Source: Pseudocercospora fijiensis CIRAD86 (taxonomy: Eukaryota; Ascomycota; Dothideomycetes; Mycosphaerellales; Mycosphaerellaceae). Taken from it: a DNA stretch of 64,000 nt. The notes under the pieces were generated by a model that was given only the letters and a program-made list of their open reading frames with translations, did not search any database and had not been told where the DNA came from. A program made the position numbers and the translations under genes. Location: assembly GCF_000340215.1 (NCBI RefSeq), contig NW_006921533.1, forward strand, positions 2,667,386-2,731,385, in the 5' to 3' direction. Positions 20,507 to 33,406 of this stretch are shown piece by piece (position 1 is the first letter of the stretch; every line of letters begins with the position of its first letter).

Positions 20507-23266
20507 ATGTCTTCCGGCGCCCCGAATCCGCTAGGCGCTAGCAGCAGCAACGACCTACCTGCCCCTATTAACCTAAGCCTAGCCGCCCTAGTTCCGATCG
20601 AAGCCCTATCCGATAGCGCCTTAGCTGCTACAACTAGCCTCGAGCACTGCTTCTAGATCGTTACCGCCCTTAAAGACCCTTAAGAGAAGATCTAGAACGC
20701 TCGCACCCTACTACGCGTTATTAATAGGAACATTAAGAAGGCTACTGTCTTAGTTACGTACGGTATAAACAACTTGCGTTAGTCTATCGGTAAGCGTATC
20801 TTTAAGCGCGAGGTTCTTAACGATATAGATATTAAACAAGCCTTTCCTATCGTCTATAGCCTTAAGACTGCTAGTACCTAGATTCGTTTGCGCTTTAAGA
20901 CCCTCGACTAGGCCTTCGAACATTAGGGAGGACTAAGCAGTCTTCCTAAGAGCCTTATTAACTTCGCCTACGGTAGACAAGAGCGTGCTAAGCAGGTTTC
21001 TTCGTTCGTTAATAAGTATAAGGTCCGTCGTTAAGGCGCCGAGTATCTTTCCCGCACTATAATCTATCGTATATCTACCGCTAGCAAGAAGGTAGGTAAG
21101 CAGTTGCTTAACTTATCCTTTACGCTTAACGACTTTACGATAGCCTACTAGAAGAAGCACTACGATACGATTGTCTAGGTCGATCTTAACGTATAGATAA
21201 CTAAGGATCTACTAAAAGAGAAGGGCTATCGCATTAATAGTGTAGGCTTTATTATTAAAGGTTAAGAGGCGCCTATCGTTAATGTTCTTAAACGTAAGGC
21301 TCTTCGCCTAGAAACGGAGGCCGATACGGCTACTAGTCTCGCGCTCGCTACGGAGATATAGGCTAAGGATCGTCGCTCGACCCGTAACCGTAAGGTCCCT
21401 TAAGAAGTTCAAGACGAGCGCGCTAAGGCCGAAGTAGCGCGTAAGAAGGCATTGCATACTCGCTAAGCCCTCCGTAAGGCTACTAAGAAATATAGCGCTC
21501 CTTTTAGTACCGACTATAGTACTAACTATAGTACTAACTATAGTAACTCGGATATTAATATACTAGATGTACTACTAGAAGATGTCTCCTCCGAAGGCTC
21601 CTTTAGCGAGCGTAGAAATAGAGGCCTCTCGCCGATCCTATTAACTAAGAACATTTGCGGTTCTTATAAGGGCGACTCTATCGCGCACCTTATTACCGAT
21701 ATCGATATAGTTCCTAAAGCCGCAATAGGCGAAGCCCCTACTGCCCTCTCTATTTATTAATAGCTCGACGACCTTAGCAAGCTAGGAGAAGAGCCGTTCT
21801 CTATATATACTAACTATGTTAAGAAGGCCGCTAAGGTCTGTAGTCTCTATACTAGTGCTAAGGCGAGTATCCTCGTCGGTCGCCTATTAAAGATTGGTCG
21901 CGAGGTTCCTAATTAAGACGCCTTCGCTGCCCTTAAGGCTAATTAGGCCTATGCTAACTAGTTTCCTAGACGCCCTGTTGCCGCCCTAACATCTCTAGGA
22001 CTCTACGCGTTTAACCCTACTAGTACTATTACTCGCGCCCTTACGCTAACGGATCGCTAGAGCAAGTTCGTTACCGGCATTCTTAGCTAAGGCACCTCCT
22101 TCGATCGCTTTCGCTAGACTAGCAATGCTATCTTCCCTTAAGTCTTTAGTTAGTTATAAGAGCCTCGTAGAGTATATCTTCCTTTCCTTATCGACCTAAT
22201 ATAGGAAGAGTTTAAGATATACCTTTAGCATATGCGTAATATGCCTAAGTCTAAGTAAGAAGGCCGCAATGCCCTTTAAACTTATAGTATAAGCAACTAA
22301 ATCGTCCGCTAGCACCCTGCCCTATAGCTCTTAGCTATCGCCCTTCGACCTAATTACGTATATAAGCTTATCTCCGTCCCTAAGCCTACTAAGTTCTTTA
22401 AGGTTAGCGGTACTTACGAAAACTGTCCTTCTAAGGAGTCTGCTCGTCTCGGACAAGATATAGTTAAGCTCGCAGCTAGCGAGGGTACTAGTTACCTACG
22501 CATTAAGGTCTGTCTTATGTCTAAGGATAAGACTAGCTACTCTACGGTTATCGAAGGCATATATTAGCCCGAGGTCTTTACGAACTAGGTTGAGAAGCTT
22601 AAGGCTCGTAGCCTAGTCCTACTAAGCAAGATCGGCAAGCTTACTAATAAGCACCTTACCGACGACGACCTCGACTATATGTTCGATAGTTAGCCTAATA
22701 GTAAGGGGCGTAAGGCGGAGTAGATCCTCAACCCTCTAAAGGAGTGCGAGGTCTCTATTTAGATACCGTACCTACTATATAGTAATCTAAAGACCGAGAG
22801 CAACCGTATATTAATTAACCTAGGCTACTCTCGCGTTATTAATAGTACTAAGGTTAAGGGTTACGAGAACTTAATAGTCTCCTAGGTTGCTAAAGCGTAC
22901 CGCAATCTAACCGCCCTCCCGGCCTCTAACTCCTTCGTACTATTCGCTTTCCCTACGGCGATCTTAGTCGAAGGCCTCGGCTATATCTCCGACGCTCTAG
23001 TTAGTAGGATTCCTTAGTTAAGTTACGTTATTTAGAACGAAGTTGAATAGATCCTCTAGCTTAATAACGAGGGACTTAAGGAATATCTATACAATTAGGA
23101 GAATGCTACGACGGAAAAGGCTATTAACCTCCTCGTTAATTAAGCTTTCTATAAGGGACAGTACTTCGGTGCTAATAGCTTTAACGTATACGGAGGAGAT
23201 TTCGAGAGCCGACTAGCAGATAAGGTTATTGCTAGTAAAGATTACGGTATATTGAAGCAGTAGTAA
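20507..23266 (+). pseudogene. ORF3 of copy A: unrecognised third ORF of the LTR element (RIP-degraded)
   Basis: ATG at 20507 and 919 codons to TAA 23264-23266 if RIP-type TAG/TAA are read through, with no net frameshift. It lies on the sense strand between integrase and the 3' LTR. The inferred protein starts with a small-residue stretch (SSGAPNPLGASSSNDLPAP), then a mixed charged/hydrophobic region. A Lys/Arg/Ala-rich helix suggestive of a coiled coil follows (RAKAEVARKKALHTR), then a Ser/Asp-rich hinge with repeated TNYS at ~21,510-21,545, and a second folded-looking half (LPFLIDLI, LGQDIVKLAASEGTSYLRIK, ILVEGLGYISDAL). I see no signal peptide, no clear membrane segment and no polymerase, nuclease or protease motif, so it does not look like an envelope gene. 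Homologues: C 50,472-53,201 (910 codons) and D 38,316-45,977 (917 codons once the LINE is removed). Confidence 0.8.
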
Positions 23267-23326
23267 GTTAGCGTAGTGGATTAGGTGCTTAGGAAGTTGT
23301 TTTTGCATGTTAATAGAATCTAGGAA

Positions 23327-23352
23327 CAATGCTACCCCGGGGGTGTTATTAC
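23327..23352. repeat. punctuating palindrome, copy A site 5 (after ORF3)
   Basis: CAATGCTACCCCGGGGGTGT then TATTAC, 60 bases past the ORF3 stop. Confidence 0.85.
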
Positions 23353-23447
23353 GGAGTCTCTAAAAGATAGCCTTAGCTAAGATGCCTAAGGTTACTATAT
23401 AACTGTTTGTTTTAAGCGCACAATATAAAGCGTGTCTAGTTAGACAC

Positions 23448-23462
23448 GAAGAAAGGGAGGGA
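23448..23462 (+). other. polypurine tract, copy A
   Basis: GAAGAAAGGGAGGGA immediately before the 3' LTR, identical in C and D; plus-strand priming site. Confidence 0.85.
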
Positions 23463-23742
23463 TATTAGCTAGTAACCGGCCCTATATACCTAGGCTAAGT
23501 ATTGAGCCTATATAAGAGGCCTCCTTCTGCATTATAGATAGAGCACTAACCTCGTATAGCACATTGTTTATATCACACTTCTATAATGCCTATGTTGCAG
23601 GGCTCTAGTTATTAGCCTAAGCAACCGTCTTGTTATCCTATTATACTAAACATAGCTGCCTATATTGCTATAGGTCGTGTTACCCTCGGTGGCCTATACT
23701 ATTACTATAGGTAGTAGTAGTAGTTATAGTTTCCGTCCTTTA
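23463..23742 (+). repeat. 3' LTR of copy A
   Basis: 280 bp starting TATTAGCTAGTAACCGG and ending CCGTCCTTTA, followed by the CTAG target duplication. Confidence 0.92.
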
Positions 23743-23746
23743 CTAG

Positions 23747-24005
23747 GTCGTACCTTTAGCAGCAAGAATGTCGATTATAAAGTCCCTTATATGCGGCAAT
23801 ATCCTCTTCGGCTGCCCTAGTTTGCCTAGACAGCTATCTACTAAGCTATATTTCCTTATATTCGTACTAAGGCGCTTAATCGCTATAAAGGACCCCCTCG
23901 CGTATTCTTTGCGCTACGATAACTATATATCCTTTACCGACATTCTATCGGCTAATAGCTGTCTAATAATAACCTTATCTTGCTAGTTAAGAGGCGCTAT
24001 ATTAA
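23747..24005 (+). other. remnant of the inverted-repeat DNA element between copies A and C
   Basis: About 260 bases of the split DNA element. A window at 23,768-23,986 is free of stops on the + strand (SIIKSLICGNILFGCPSLPR, later RRLIAIKDPLAYSLRYDNY) and may continue the ORF broken at 11,409. I do not recognise it. Confidence 0.4.
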
Positions 24006-24009
24006 CTAG

Positions 24010-24288
24010 TATTAGCTAGTAACCGGCCCTATACCTATAGGCTAGTTTTAAGCCTATATAAGAGGCCTCCTTCTATAGAGTAGATAGATTATCAACCTCG
24101 TATAGTATATTGTTTATATTACACTTCTATAATACCTATATTATAGGGCTCTAGTTATTAGCCTAAGCAACCGTCTTATTATCCTATTATACTAAACATA
24201 GCTGCCTATATTGCTATAGGTTATATTACCCTCGGTAGCCTATACTATTACTACTAGTAGTAGTAGTAGTTTTAGTTTCCGTCCTTTA
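24010..24288 (+). repeat. 5' LTR of copy C
   Basis: 279 bp beginning TATTAGCTAGTAACCGGCCC and ending CCGTCCTTTA, with TATATAAG inside. Confidence 0.92.
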
Positions 24289-25110
24289 TTAGAGCCGAAG
24301 GTAGGGCTATCTCTTTATATCTAATAGGCTTAGGTATATTAAAGGTAGTCTCTAGGCACGAATAGCTATAACTAAAGCGAGGGCACGATAAGAGCCTACG
24401 ATACGGACGATACCGAAGTATCTTAAGGGGCCATTACGATAAGTAGAGAAACCTCTTAACGAGGGCATTGCTTTAACTCCGAAAAGCTACAAACCCTTAG
24501 GACTGTTATAGCTTAGGGCCTAGTCTATAACTATAGCTAGTTTCTAAGGACTCGGCTCCGGGTCGAAGACCTATTTAGCACCGCTTGCTCGAGATAAGCT
24601 ACCGCTAAGCCTAAAGGGGAGATAGATTAATTACCTATCGACCTTAGCAGGCCCCGCTAAGACTATTAATACGATAGCTATTTCTAGATTATAGGTCGGA
24701 TACCTAGACAGTTTCCCTATTAATTAGGATAGATTGTTTTAGGATTCGTAGCCTCGTACGGACAGTGCTTAGCCTTCTACTAGAAAAAGAAGGTTCCCGC
24801 CCCCCCGCCTAGCTAAAGGAAATAACGAGGGTTAGTAAAGGGGCTAGTTTCTAGGATCTAGGTATAGATAGAGATTGCAGTTCCTTCCTCCGAGCGGCTT
24901 TTATCTAAAGTTTACTAATTTAAAGCTCCTAGTAGTATCTAGGCGACCCCTAGGAGGCTAAATTCTAATACTACCCCGGGGGTAATATTAGAAGAAAACA
25001 GCCTAGTATACTATTTTCTCGTATAGCAATATCGAAACAAACTAAACCTACAATATATACTAAAAACACTTTCCTATAGCATTTTATTTTAACTACTTTA
25101 CAATAATCGA
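24289..25110 (+). other. leader of copy C
   Basis: Primer-site-like TTAGAGCCGAAGG follows the LTR; otherwise a non-coding leader aligned with that of A. Confidence 0.55.
24963..24993. repeat. punctuating palindrome, copy C site 1
   Basis: 31 bp, perfect outer arms TTCTAATA / TATTAGAA around CTACCCCGGGGGTAA; the homologous pair is C-G in copy A and T-A here. Confidence 0.85.
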
Positions 25111-27957
25111 ATAAGCTCTAGCGAAAGCGAGCATTACGAATTAGCGGAATCTTCGGAATCTAAAAACATACCTAACCCTATTAACGAAGAAATTAGGCGA
25201 CGACTAGTTGTTATAAGCGCCGTCGACCTAGGGGCTATTAAGCCTTCTACGCCCGAGGCTCTTTATAATATCGTTATAAAAATAATCTAAGGACAAACTA
25301 AGCTTCTCTATTAAAATAGGCGTCGCCTACTAGAGCTAGGAAGCGGTAGAAACCCTTTATTCGAAGGATAGAACGCTACGGCGTACGTAGAACGCTTTAA
25401 GGACAACTTAGCCGAGTACGGGCTCGAAGAGGAGTCGGACTAGTATAAGGTCCGGTCCCTTACGAGGACTACTATTACTAAGCTTTACCGAACCCTTAGA
25501 ACCCTAGTTAGCTACCTAGAAAAGGACGACAAGTCTAATACTAACTAGGAGGTCTTTAAGTAGGCCTTTATAAGGGAGTATCGGGATCGCGATAGCCGTC
25601 GTATTAAAGGTAGTCGTACGTAGCTTAAGAACCTCTATATAGAGAGGCGCACCGAAGATAACGACCTAAAGGAGTATATCCGCGAGTTTGTTAAGTTAGC
25701 GGACGGTATTAACTAGTAGGACCTCGAGAACTCTTAAAGAACGAGGCTACTCCTTAAAGGGTTACTATAGTCTACGGCTAAGCGTATCTTCCGTCGCTAT
25801 AAGCTTAGCGAAGCTAATCCTAAGACCTTTAGGAAGTATAAAGAGGTCCTAGAGGCTATTAAGGACGATATTAATAGCTCCGCCGACGCGAAGAAGTTCA
25901 TTTACGGCGAGGATAGGAATAACCTAGCTTAGGTAAAGAGCGACGCCTCGGGAAGTAGAGGACCTAAGTTCCTTCCTAAGTCGTAGAGCGGTCCTAAGAC
26001 CGTAACTCCTACTATTACTAAGCACTCTTAGGACGTTACGGACTTAGCTAAATCCCTAGCCTAGCTCAACCTTAATACGAAAGTACTATAGCGAGTTAGG
26101 GAGGTTATTAATACTAGTATACTAAAGGATATACTACCGGTCTACTAGGGTTCCGATCCTAACTACCCTAAGGCCCCTTTAGTTAACGTCTACGCTATAC
26201 GAAAGATCTATTCTAACTTAGATAGTAAGTGCTAGATATACGGCGGTTTCAAATATATTTAATTAGACTGCCCTATCTAGAAAGAGCTTCTTAAGAGGAA
26301 GCTCGTTATATAAGTAAATAGTCGGTTCTACTATACCGATACTAGCGATAAGATTAACTTCGAGTAGGATCGTAGAGCCCCGAAGCTGCCTTAACTTAGG
26401 AATCTTCTAGAAAAGAAGTATAGTAGTAAGATCGAGTTTAAGGACACTAGGAATAGTACCCTCGCCGCTATTACTAAACGAGAAACTTAGAAGGTTAGGG
26501 TAAAATAGGTTAAGAAGCGGAGTAGTAACGGTACTACTAAGCCTATTAAAGTCAACTTTGTTTCTTAGAACCCGGACGCAGTTACTAATGTTTACGCGGT
26601 TACTAAGAATAGCGTAGATATCTACGCTACTATAAGGTCCTAAACTTAGTCGTCCTAAACCTAGTCCTAGGGCAAGGGCAAGAGCCCGTAGAACCCTACC
26701 TGCGCTAGTACGGCAGCCCCTACTAGGATACTTAAGAAATAGGCAGCTAATAAGGCTAAGAAATAGCGAGAATTAGTCGCTAAGACTAAGACACTCTAGA
26801 TAGCTAAAGACCGTACGACTCGAGCTAGTATAGCTACTCCGGAGGTACTAGAGACTCCCGATATCGATATAGAGGACGATACTACCGACCTTAGTAGTAC
26901 CCTAGGTCTAGCTAACCTACCTGCTTATAAGCGGAAGTTATCCGATCTAAAGAGCTTTCGCTTTAATAGGTATATAAAGAAGTACGGTGCCGGGCCTACT
27001 AACTCTTACGATATAAAGGCAAATGCTCTCTTCTAGGCTTTATAGTTCCTAGACCTTAAGTCTAACGTATCTATAGGAGAGCTTCTAGTATACGGTTTGC
27101 CTACTAACCTGTTCTAGAGCTAGATTCCTAACGATACTACTTTTATAAAAGACCTTATAGCCCTCCGACATAAATAGGGGCGAGAGGACTATATCGACGT
27201 CTCTTCCCTATAGTTCCTTCCTAAATTTTCAAGTACCTAAGAGTTAGCAGAAGGCGAATTAGTAACCTACGAGAGCTAGGAGACTATCGATAATGCTAAC
27301 GAAGAGGGGGTTAAGGAGATAGGCTAAGGGGATAGTAATAATACCGACCCTACTTCGGTTTTAGTTTCTATTAAGGCTGTCCGATTTACTAGCTAACAAA
27401 TTAGTCGAGTAGGACCTCCTCGACCTAAGGAACTTTACTCTATCCCTAATAATATAGACCTTTCCGTAGTTACCCGTTCCTTCGCCGTCGTTCCCGCTAT
27501 CTATATTTAAGTTACTATCGGAAGCTATAGTTAGTAGTTACTAGCAATGCTTAATAATGGTTTAGAGTTACTTATTATAAGTAAGCGCTAGGCTAAACAG
27601 CTCCGACTGCTAATAAATAGAGATATTTCCCTTAGTATATAGGGAGTAAATAGGGAGGTTACGCTAGTAGGTGCCTACTATAATGTTATAGTAGACGCTT
27701 TTAGTATATGCTTCTCCTTTACCTTCTAGATTACCGCTAACCCGAATACGCTAATTATTCTAGGTCGACTATAGTCTTATATAACTCGGGGTATCTAGCG
27801 CAACTACGACGATAGCTCCTAGGAAGGAACTATCGCTAACTAGAAGAGTAACCGAGTCGTATTTACTAGTTATATCGGAAATACTAGCTACAAGTCCTAC
27901 GAGGATATCCTTACTACTTCTAAGCGCTCTTCGGGAAACGCTATAGCGCGGTTATAA
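25111..27957 (+). pseudogene. gag-protease ORF of copy C (RIP-degraded)
   Basis: 949 codons aligned to A 12,516-15,377 with whole-codon differences only. The start codon is ATA. In the knuckle (~26,229-26,275) this copy keeps the first and last Cys (the latter lost in A and D) but not the second Cys or the His. The retropepsin region shows MLNNG with the catalytic Asp changed, then IILGRL. Confidence 0.78.
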
Positions 27958-28207
27958 GACCGGCAATCTGCGCTATAAGTTAGTATAGCTTAAATAGGTT
28001 ATATCTAGAGGTGCGCCGCTCTATACGTTAAGGCAAGTTTCTAGGCTCTATACTAAGGAGACGAATGCTCGAAGCGATAGCGAGTATAATAATACGGCAA
28101 CGACAACCTAGTATACGAATCTCGGTAATAATGCTATCGCAATTATCGCCGCTAGAAGCGGATCTACCTAAGCCCGAATCCGAACTAACTAATTAGAGCG
28201 CCGATCG

Positions 28208-28233
28208 AATAATACCCTAGGGATATTATTAGG
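28208..28233. repeat. punctuating palindrome, copy C site 2
   Basis: AATAATACCCTAGGGATA then TTATTAGG; central CG now TA. Site of the gag-pro/pol junction. Confidence 0.75.
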
Positions 28234-29181
28234 AATCTAACGTTTTCGCCGGAATTATAAATTAGGATTACTAGCTATATACCTACCGACTTAAGGAGAC
28301 TTCTAATAAAGTTTATACGCTGTTCTATTGCGCTAATCTCCGGGCCTAACGTTAAAGAGAGAGGGCTCGGGTATTACGAGCGGTTAGTATATATACCCTA
28401 TATAAGAGGGTAGCTAATAAGATTAAGCCCGTAAAGGGTAGTGTATATATAACCGATAGGTCTAATCCTAGCGGAAATCCTAACTAGCGATAAAAGTGCC
28501 TTAACCGCGAAGCGATATTAACACCTAGGGATAGTCTATATAACTAGAGGTATATTACTAAAAAGTTCTCTACTATTCCTAGGGGATCGAGGCTAACGCC
28601 GGAGAGACTAGCGAATATTAAACCTAGTATCGAGCTTTCGGATCTTGAACTAGATTTGCTATACGAGCTTCTATATAACCGCGAAGCCGTATTAGTATAT
28701 AACTTTACGTATCTAGGTAGGATTAACCCGGAGGTTGCCCCTCTATAGAGGATCCGAACGATCGAGTATAAGCCTTAGGCTTACCTAGGGTTTAAGCTAA
28801 ACCCGAGCCTAAGAGGTATAGTTAAGGATATAATACGGTAGCGTGTAAAGGCTAGCACCTTAGAGCCCTCCTATGCCTCGTATCGCAATCTATACTTCCT
28901 AGTTTAGAAGAAGATAGCTCCTAGGGAACTAAAGAAGTATCGGCTAATTAACGCTACCTAGAAGTTTAATATAGTTACGATTAGAGATGCTAATCTTCCT
29001 CCGGAGACTAATAGGTTCTTAGAAGCCTTTACTAACTATATAGTAGCCTTACTAGTTAATATGTTCTCGGGCTATAACTAGATACCTCTCTACCCTAATA
29101 GTAGAGACCTAACTAGTTTCGAAACGCCTCTTAGACTATATAGACAAACTACCCTTCCCTAAGGGGCGACTAACTTAGTAG
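28209..29181 (+). pseudogene. pol ORF of copy C, first part (to the D insertion)
   Basis: Pol N-terminal region and the first RT blocks, ending at the GTAG target (29178-29181) of copy D. Joined to 46,567-49,334 it gives 1,247 codons in a single frame, against 1,249 in A and D. Confidence 0.88.
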
Positions 29182-29461
29182 TATTAGCTAGTAACCGGCC
29201 CTACACACCTAGGCTGAGTTTTGAGCCTATATAAGAGGCCTCCTTCTATATTGTAGATAGAGTACTAACCTCGTATAGTATATTGTTTATATTACACTTC
29301 TACAATGCCTATATTATAGGGCTCTAGTTATCAGCCTAAGCAACCGTCTTATTATCCTATTATACTAAACATAGCTGCCTATATTGCTATAGGTTATATT
29401 ACCCTCGGTAGCCTATACTATTACTACTAGTAGTAGTAGTAGTTTTAGTTTCCGTCCTTTA
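29182..29461 (+). repeat. 5' LTR of copy D
   Basis: 280 bp, TATTAGCTAGTAACCGGCCC to CCGTCCTTTA, with TATATAAG. Confidence 0.92.
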
Positions 29462-30296
29462 TTAGAGCCGAAGGTAGGGCTATCTCTTTATATCTAATAG
29501 GTTCGGGTATATTAAAGGTAGTCTCTAGGTACGAATAGCTATAACCGAAGCGAGGGTACGATAAGAGCCTACGATACGGACGATACCGAAGTATCTTAAG
29601 GGGCTATTACGACAAGTAGAGAAACCTCTTAACGAGGGCATCGCTTTAACCCCGAAAAGCTATAAACCCTTAGGACTGTTATAGCTTAGGGCCTAGTCTA
29701 TAGCTATAGCTAGCTTCTAAGGACTCGGCTCCGGGTCGAAGACCTATTTAGTACCGCTTGCTCGAGATAAGCCCCGCCTAAGGAGGAGATAGACTAATTA
29801 CCTATCGGCCTTGCTTAGTTTGCTAAGACTATTAATTAATAGCAAATACGGATTGTAGGTCGGATAGCCGGGGAGTCCCCTATTAATCGGATAGGGCGTT
29901 CCTAGATTCGTAGCCTCGCTTAGACAGTGCTTAGCCTTCTACTAGAAAAAGAAGGCTACCGCCCCCCCGCCTAGCTAAAGGAGATACGAGCTAGTTTCTA
30001 GGATCTAGGAGTAAACAGAGATTGCAGTCTCTCCCTCCGAGCGGCTTTTGTCTAAAATCTACTAAACTAAGCTCCTAGAGGTAGTTAGGCGACCCCTAAG
30101 AGGCTAAATCCTAATGCTATCCCGGGGGTAATACTAGGAGAAACAGCCTAATATACTACTCTCTCGCATAGTAATATTATAATAAACTAAACAGACTAAA
30201 GTTACTAAAAATACATTTATATAGCATTCTATTTCAACTTTATATAGTATTCTATTTTAACTATTTTAACTATTTTAACTATTTTACAATAATCGA
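29462..30296 (+). other. leader of copy D
   Basis: Non-coding leader with the same primer-site-like start (TTAGAGCCGAAGG) and palindrome site 1. Confidence 0.55.
30110..30138. repeat. punctuating palindrome, copy D site 1
   Basis: CCTAATGCTATCCCGGGGG then TAATACTAGG; outer arms CCTA/TAGG. Confidence 0.8.
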
Positions 30297-33155
30297 ATAA
30301 GCTCTAGCTCTAGCGAAAACGAGTATTAAGAATTAGCGGAATCCTCTAAATCCGAGAACGCCTCTAATCCTATTAACGAAGAAATCAGGCGGCGACTAGT
30401 TAATATAAGTAAGCCTCCTACGCCCTCTACGCTAGAGGCGCTCTATACTATCCTTATAAAGATAATAGAGAAGTAAACTAAGCTTCTCTATTAAAACAAA
30501 CGTCGACCGCTAGAACTAGGGAGTAGTACAAATCCCTTGTTCGAAGGGTAGAACGCTATAGCATATATAGAGCGTTTTAAGGAAGGCCTAATTAAGTACA
30601 AGCTCGATAGAGAGTCCGACTAGTACAAGATCCGGTCCCTTACGAGGACTACTAGCACTAAGCTTTACCGAACCCTTAGAACCCTAGTTAGCTACTTAGA
30701 AAAGGACAATAAGTCTAATACTAACTAGGAGACCTTTAAGTTAGCCTTTCTAAGGGAGTATCGGGAGCGCGATAGCCGTCGTATTAAAGGTAGTCGCGCG
30801 TAGCTCGAATCCCTCTACTCGGTAAGGCGCACTAAGGATAACGACCTAAAGGGATACGTCCGCGAATTTGTCGAGTTAGCGGACAGCATCGAGTAGAGTA
30901 ACCTCGAAAACTCTTAGAGAACGAGGCTACTCCTCTAGGGATTGCCGTAGCCTATAGCTTAGCGTATCTTCCGTCGCTATAAGCTTAGCGAGGCCGATCC
31001 TAAGAGCTTTAGGAAATATAAAGAGGTCCTAGTATATATTAAGGCCGATATTAATAGTATAGCCGATACGAGGAAGTTTATCTACGGCGAAGACCGGAAT
31101 AACCTAGCGTAAGTTAGGAAAGAAGCCTTAGGAAGTAAGGGACCTAAGTTCCTTCCTAAATCGCAAAGTAGTCCTAAGACCGTAACTCCTACTATTACTA
31201 AGCACTCTTAGGATATCGCGGACTTAGCCGAATCCCTAGCCTAGCTAAACCTAAATGCGAAAGTATTATAGCGAGTTAGGGAGGTTATTAATGCTACTAT
31301 ACTAGGCGATATACTACTAGTCTACTAGGTTTCAGATCCTAACTACCCTAAAGCCCCTTTAGTAGATGTCTACGCTATACGGAAGATCTATTCTAACTTA
31401 GATAGCAAGTGCTAGATATATAGCGGGTTTAAACATATCTAATCGTCCTACCCTATCTAGAAAGAGCTTCTTAAAAGGAAGCTTATTATACAAGTAAATA
31501 GCCGATTCTACTATATAAATACCGGCGACAAGATTGATTTCGAATAGGATCGGAGAGCCCCGAAGCTGCCTTAGCTAAAGACCCTTCTAAAAAAGAAGTA
31601 TAGCGGCAAGATCGAGTTTAAGGACACTAGGAACAGTACCCTCGCCGCTATTGCTAAACGAGAAACTTAAAAGGTTAGGGCAAAACAGGTTAAGGAGCGG
31701 AGTAGTAATAGTACTACTAAGCCTGTTAAGGTTAACTTTGTTTCTTAGGATCCGGACGCAGTTACTAATGTTTACGCGGTTACTAAGAATAGTATAGATG
31801 TCTACGCTACTATACGGTCTTAGACCTAGTCCTAAAACAAGGACAAGAGCCCTTAGAACCCTACTCGCCTTAGTATAGCAGCCCCTACTAGGGTACTAAA
31901 GAACAAGGCGGCCGATAAGGCTAAGTAATAGCGAGAGTTAACCGCTAAAACTAAGACTCTCTAGATAGCTATAGACCGTGCTACCCGATCTAGTACCGTA
32001 CCTAGTACCGCACCTAGTACCCTACCTATAGAAAGCCTAGTCGTCCTAGAGACTCTAGAGGTCGATATAGAGGATGTTGCTACCGATATTAGTAGTACCC
32101 TAGGTCTAGCTAACCTACCGGCCTACAAGCGAAAGTTATCCGATCTAAAGAGCTTTCGCTTTAATAGGTATATAAAAAAGTATAGTACTAGCCCGGCTAA
32201 CTCCTTAGACACAAAGGCAAACGCTCTCTTCTAGGCTTTATAGTTCCTAGACCTTAAGTCTAATGTGTCTATAGGAGAGCTGCTAGTATACGGTTTGCCT
32301 GCTAACCTGTTCTAGAGCCGAATCCCTAACGATACTACCTTTATAAAAGACCTCGCTACCCTCCGAAGGAAATAGGGACAAGAAAACTATATCGACGTCT
32401 CTTCCCTATAGTTCCTTCCTAAATTTTCAGATACCTAAGAGTTAGTAGAAGGCGAATCGGTAACCTACGAGAACTAAGAGACTATCGATAATACTAACGA
32501 AGAGGGAGTTAAGGAGATAGGCCGAAGGGATAGTAATAATCCCGACCCTACTCTAGTTTTAGTCTCTATTAAGGCTATCCGGTTTACTAGCTAATAAATC
32601 GGTCGAGTAGGACCTCCTCGACCTAAGGAACTTTATTCTATCCCTAATAATATAGACCTTTCCGTAGTTACCCGTTCCTTCGCCGTCGTTCCCGCTATCT
32701 ATATTTAAGTTACTATCGGGAGCTATAGTTAACAGATGCTAGCAATACTTAATAATAGCTCGGAGTTACTTATTATAAGTAAGCGTTAGGCTAAACAACT
32801 TAGGCTACTAATAAACAGAGACATTTCCCTCGGTATATAGGGAGTAAATAGGGAGGTTGCGCTAGTAGGTACTTGCTATAATGTTATAGTAGACGCCTTC
32901 GGCATATGCTTTTCCTTTACCTTCTAGATTGCCGCCGACCTAAACACGCTAATTATTCTAGGTCGACTATAGTCTCGTATAACCCGAGGTGTTTAGCGCA
33001 ACTACGACGATAGCTCCTAGGAGGGAACTATTACTAACTAGAAGGGTAAACGAGTCGTATTTACTAGTTATATCGGCAATACTAGCTATAAGTCCTACAA
33101 GGATATCCTTGCTACTTCTAGACGGTCTTCGGGAAACGCTACGGCGCGGTTATAA
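30297..33155 (+). pseudogene. gag-protease ORF of copy D (RIP-degraded)
   Basis: 953 codons, whole-codon aligned to A and C; start codon ATA. Direct RIP evidence: codon TAG at 30894-30896 is CAG in A at 13113-13115, while nearby D keeps GAC AGC where A has GAT AGT. The knuckle (~31,409-31,453) keeps the His that A and C have lost. Confidence 0.8.
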
Positions 33156-33406
33156 GACCGGCAATCTGCGCTATAAGTTAGTATAGCTTAAATAGGTTAT
33201 TTCTAGAAGTACGCCGCTCTGTACGTTAAGGCAAGTTTCTAGGTTCTATACTAAGAAGACGAGTGCTCGAAGCGATAGCGAGTATAATATAACGACTACC
33301 TATACCTGCTATACGAGTTAAGGTAATAATACTATCTTATACGTCGTCGCCGGAGGCATTACTACTAGACGCGGGTCTACCTAAACTAACTAATTAGAGC
33401 GCGAGT

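Larger units (their letters stand above)
11410..23742 (+). mobile_element. LTR retrotransposon copy A (Ty3/Gypsy, 12.3 kb, three ORFs)
   Basis: Complete element of 12,333 bp with two 280-bp LTRs and a 4-bp target duplication CTAG (11406-11409 and 23743-23746). The order is LTR, candidate primer site, ~0.8 kb leader, gag-protease, pol (RT, RNase H, integrase), ~1.1 kb spacer, a third ORF, polypurine tract, LTR. RT-RNase H-integrase order places it in Ty3/Gypsy. All ORFs carry RIP stops. Together with C and D it defines one family; A and D are closer to each other, differing mainly by C/T and G/A changes, while C also shows transversions. Confidence 0.92.

Noticed and set aside
20507..23266. 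Envelope-like gene for ORF3
   Set aside because: No signal peptide, membrane segment or cleavage-site pattern is visible; the inferred product is charged throughout.
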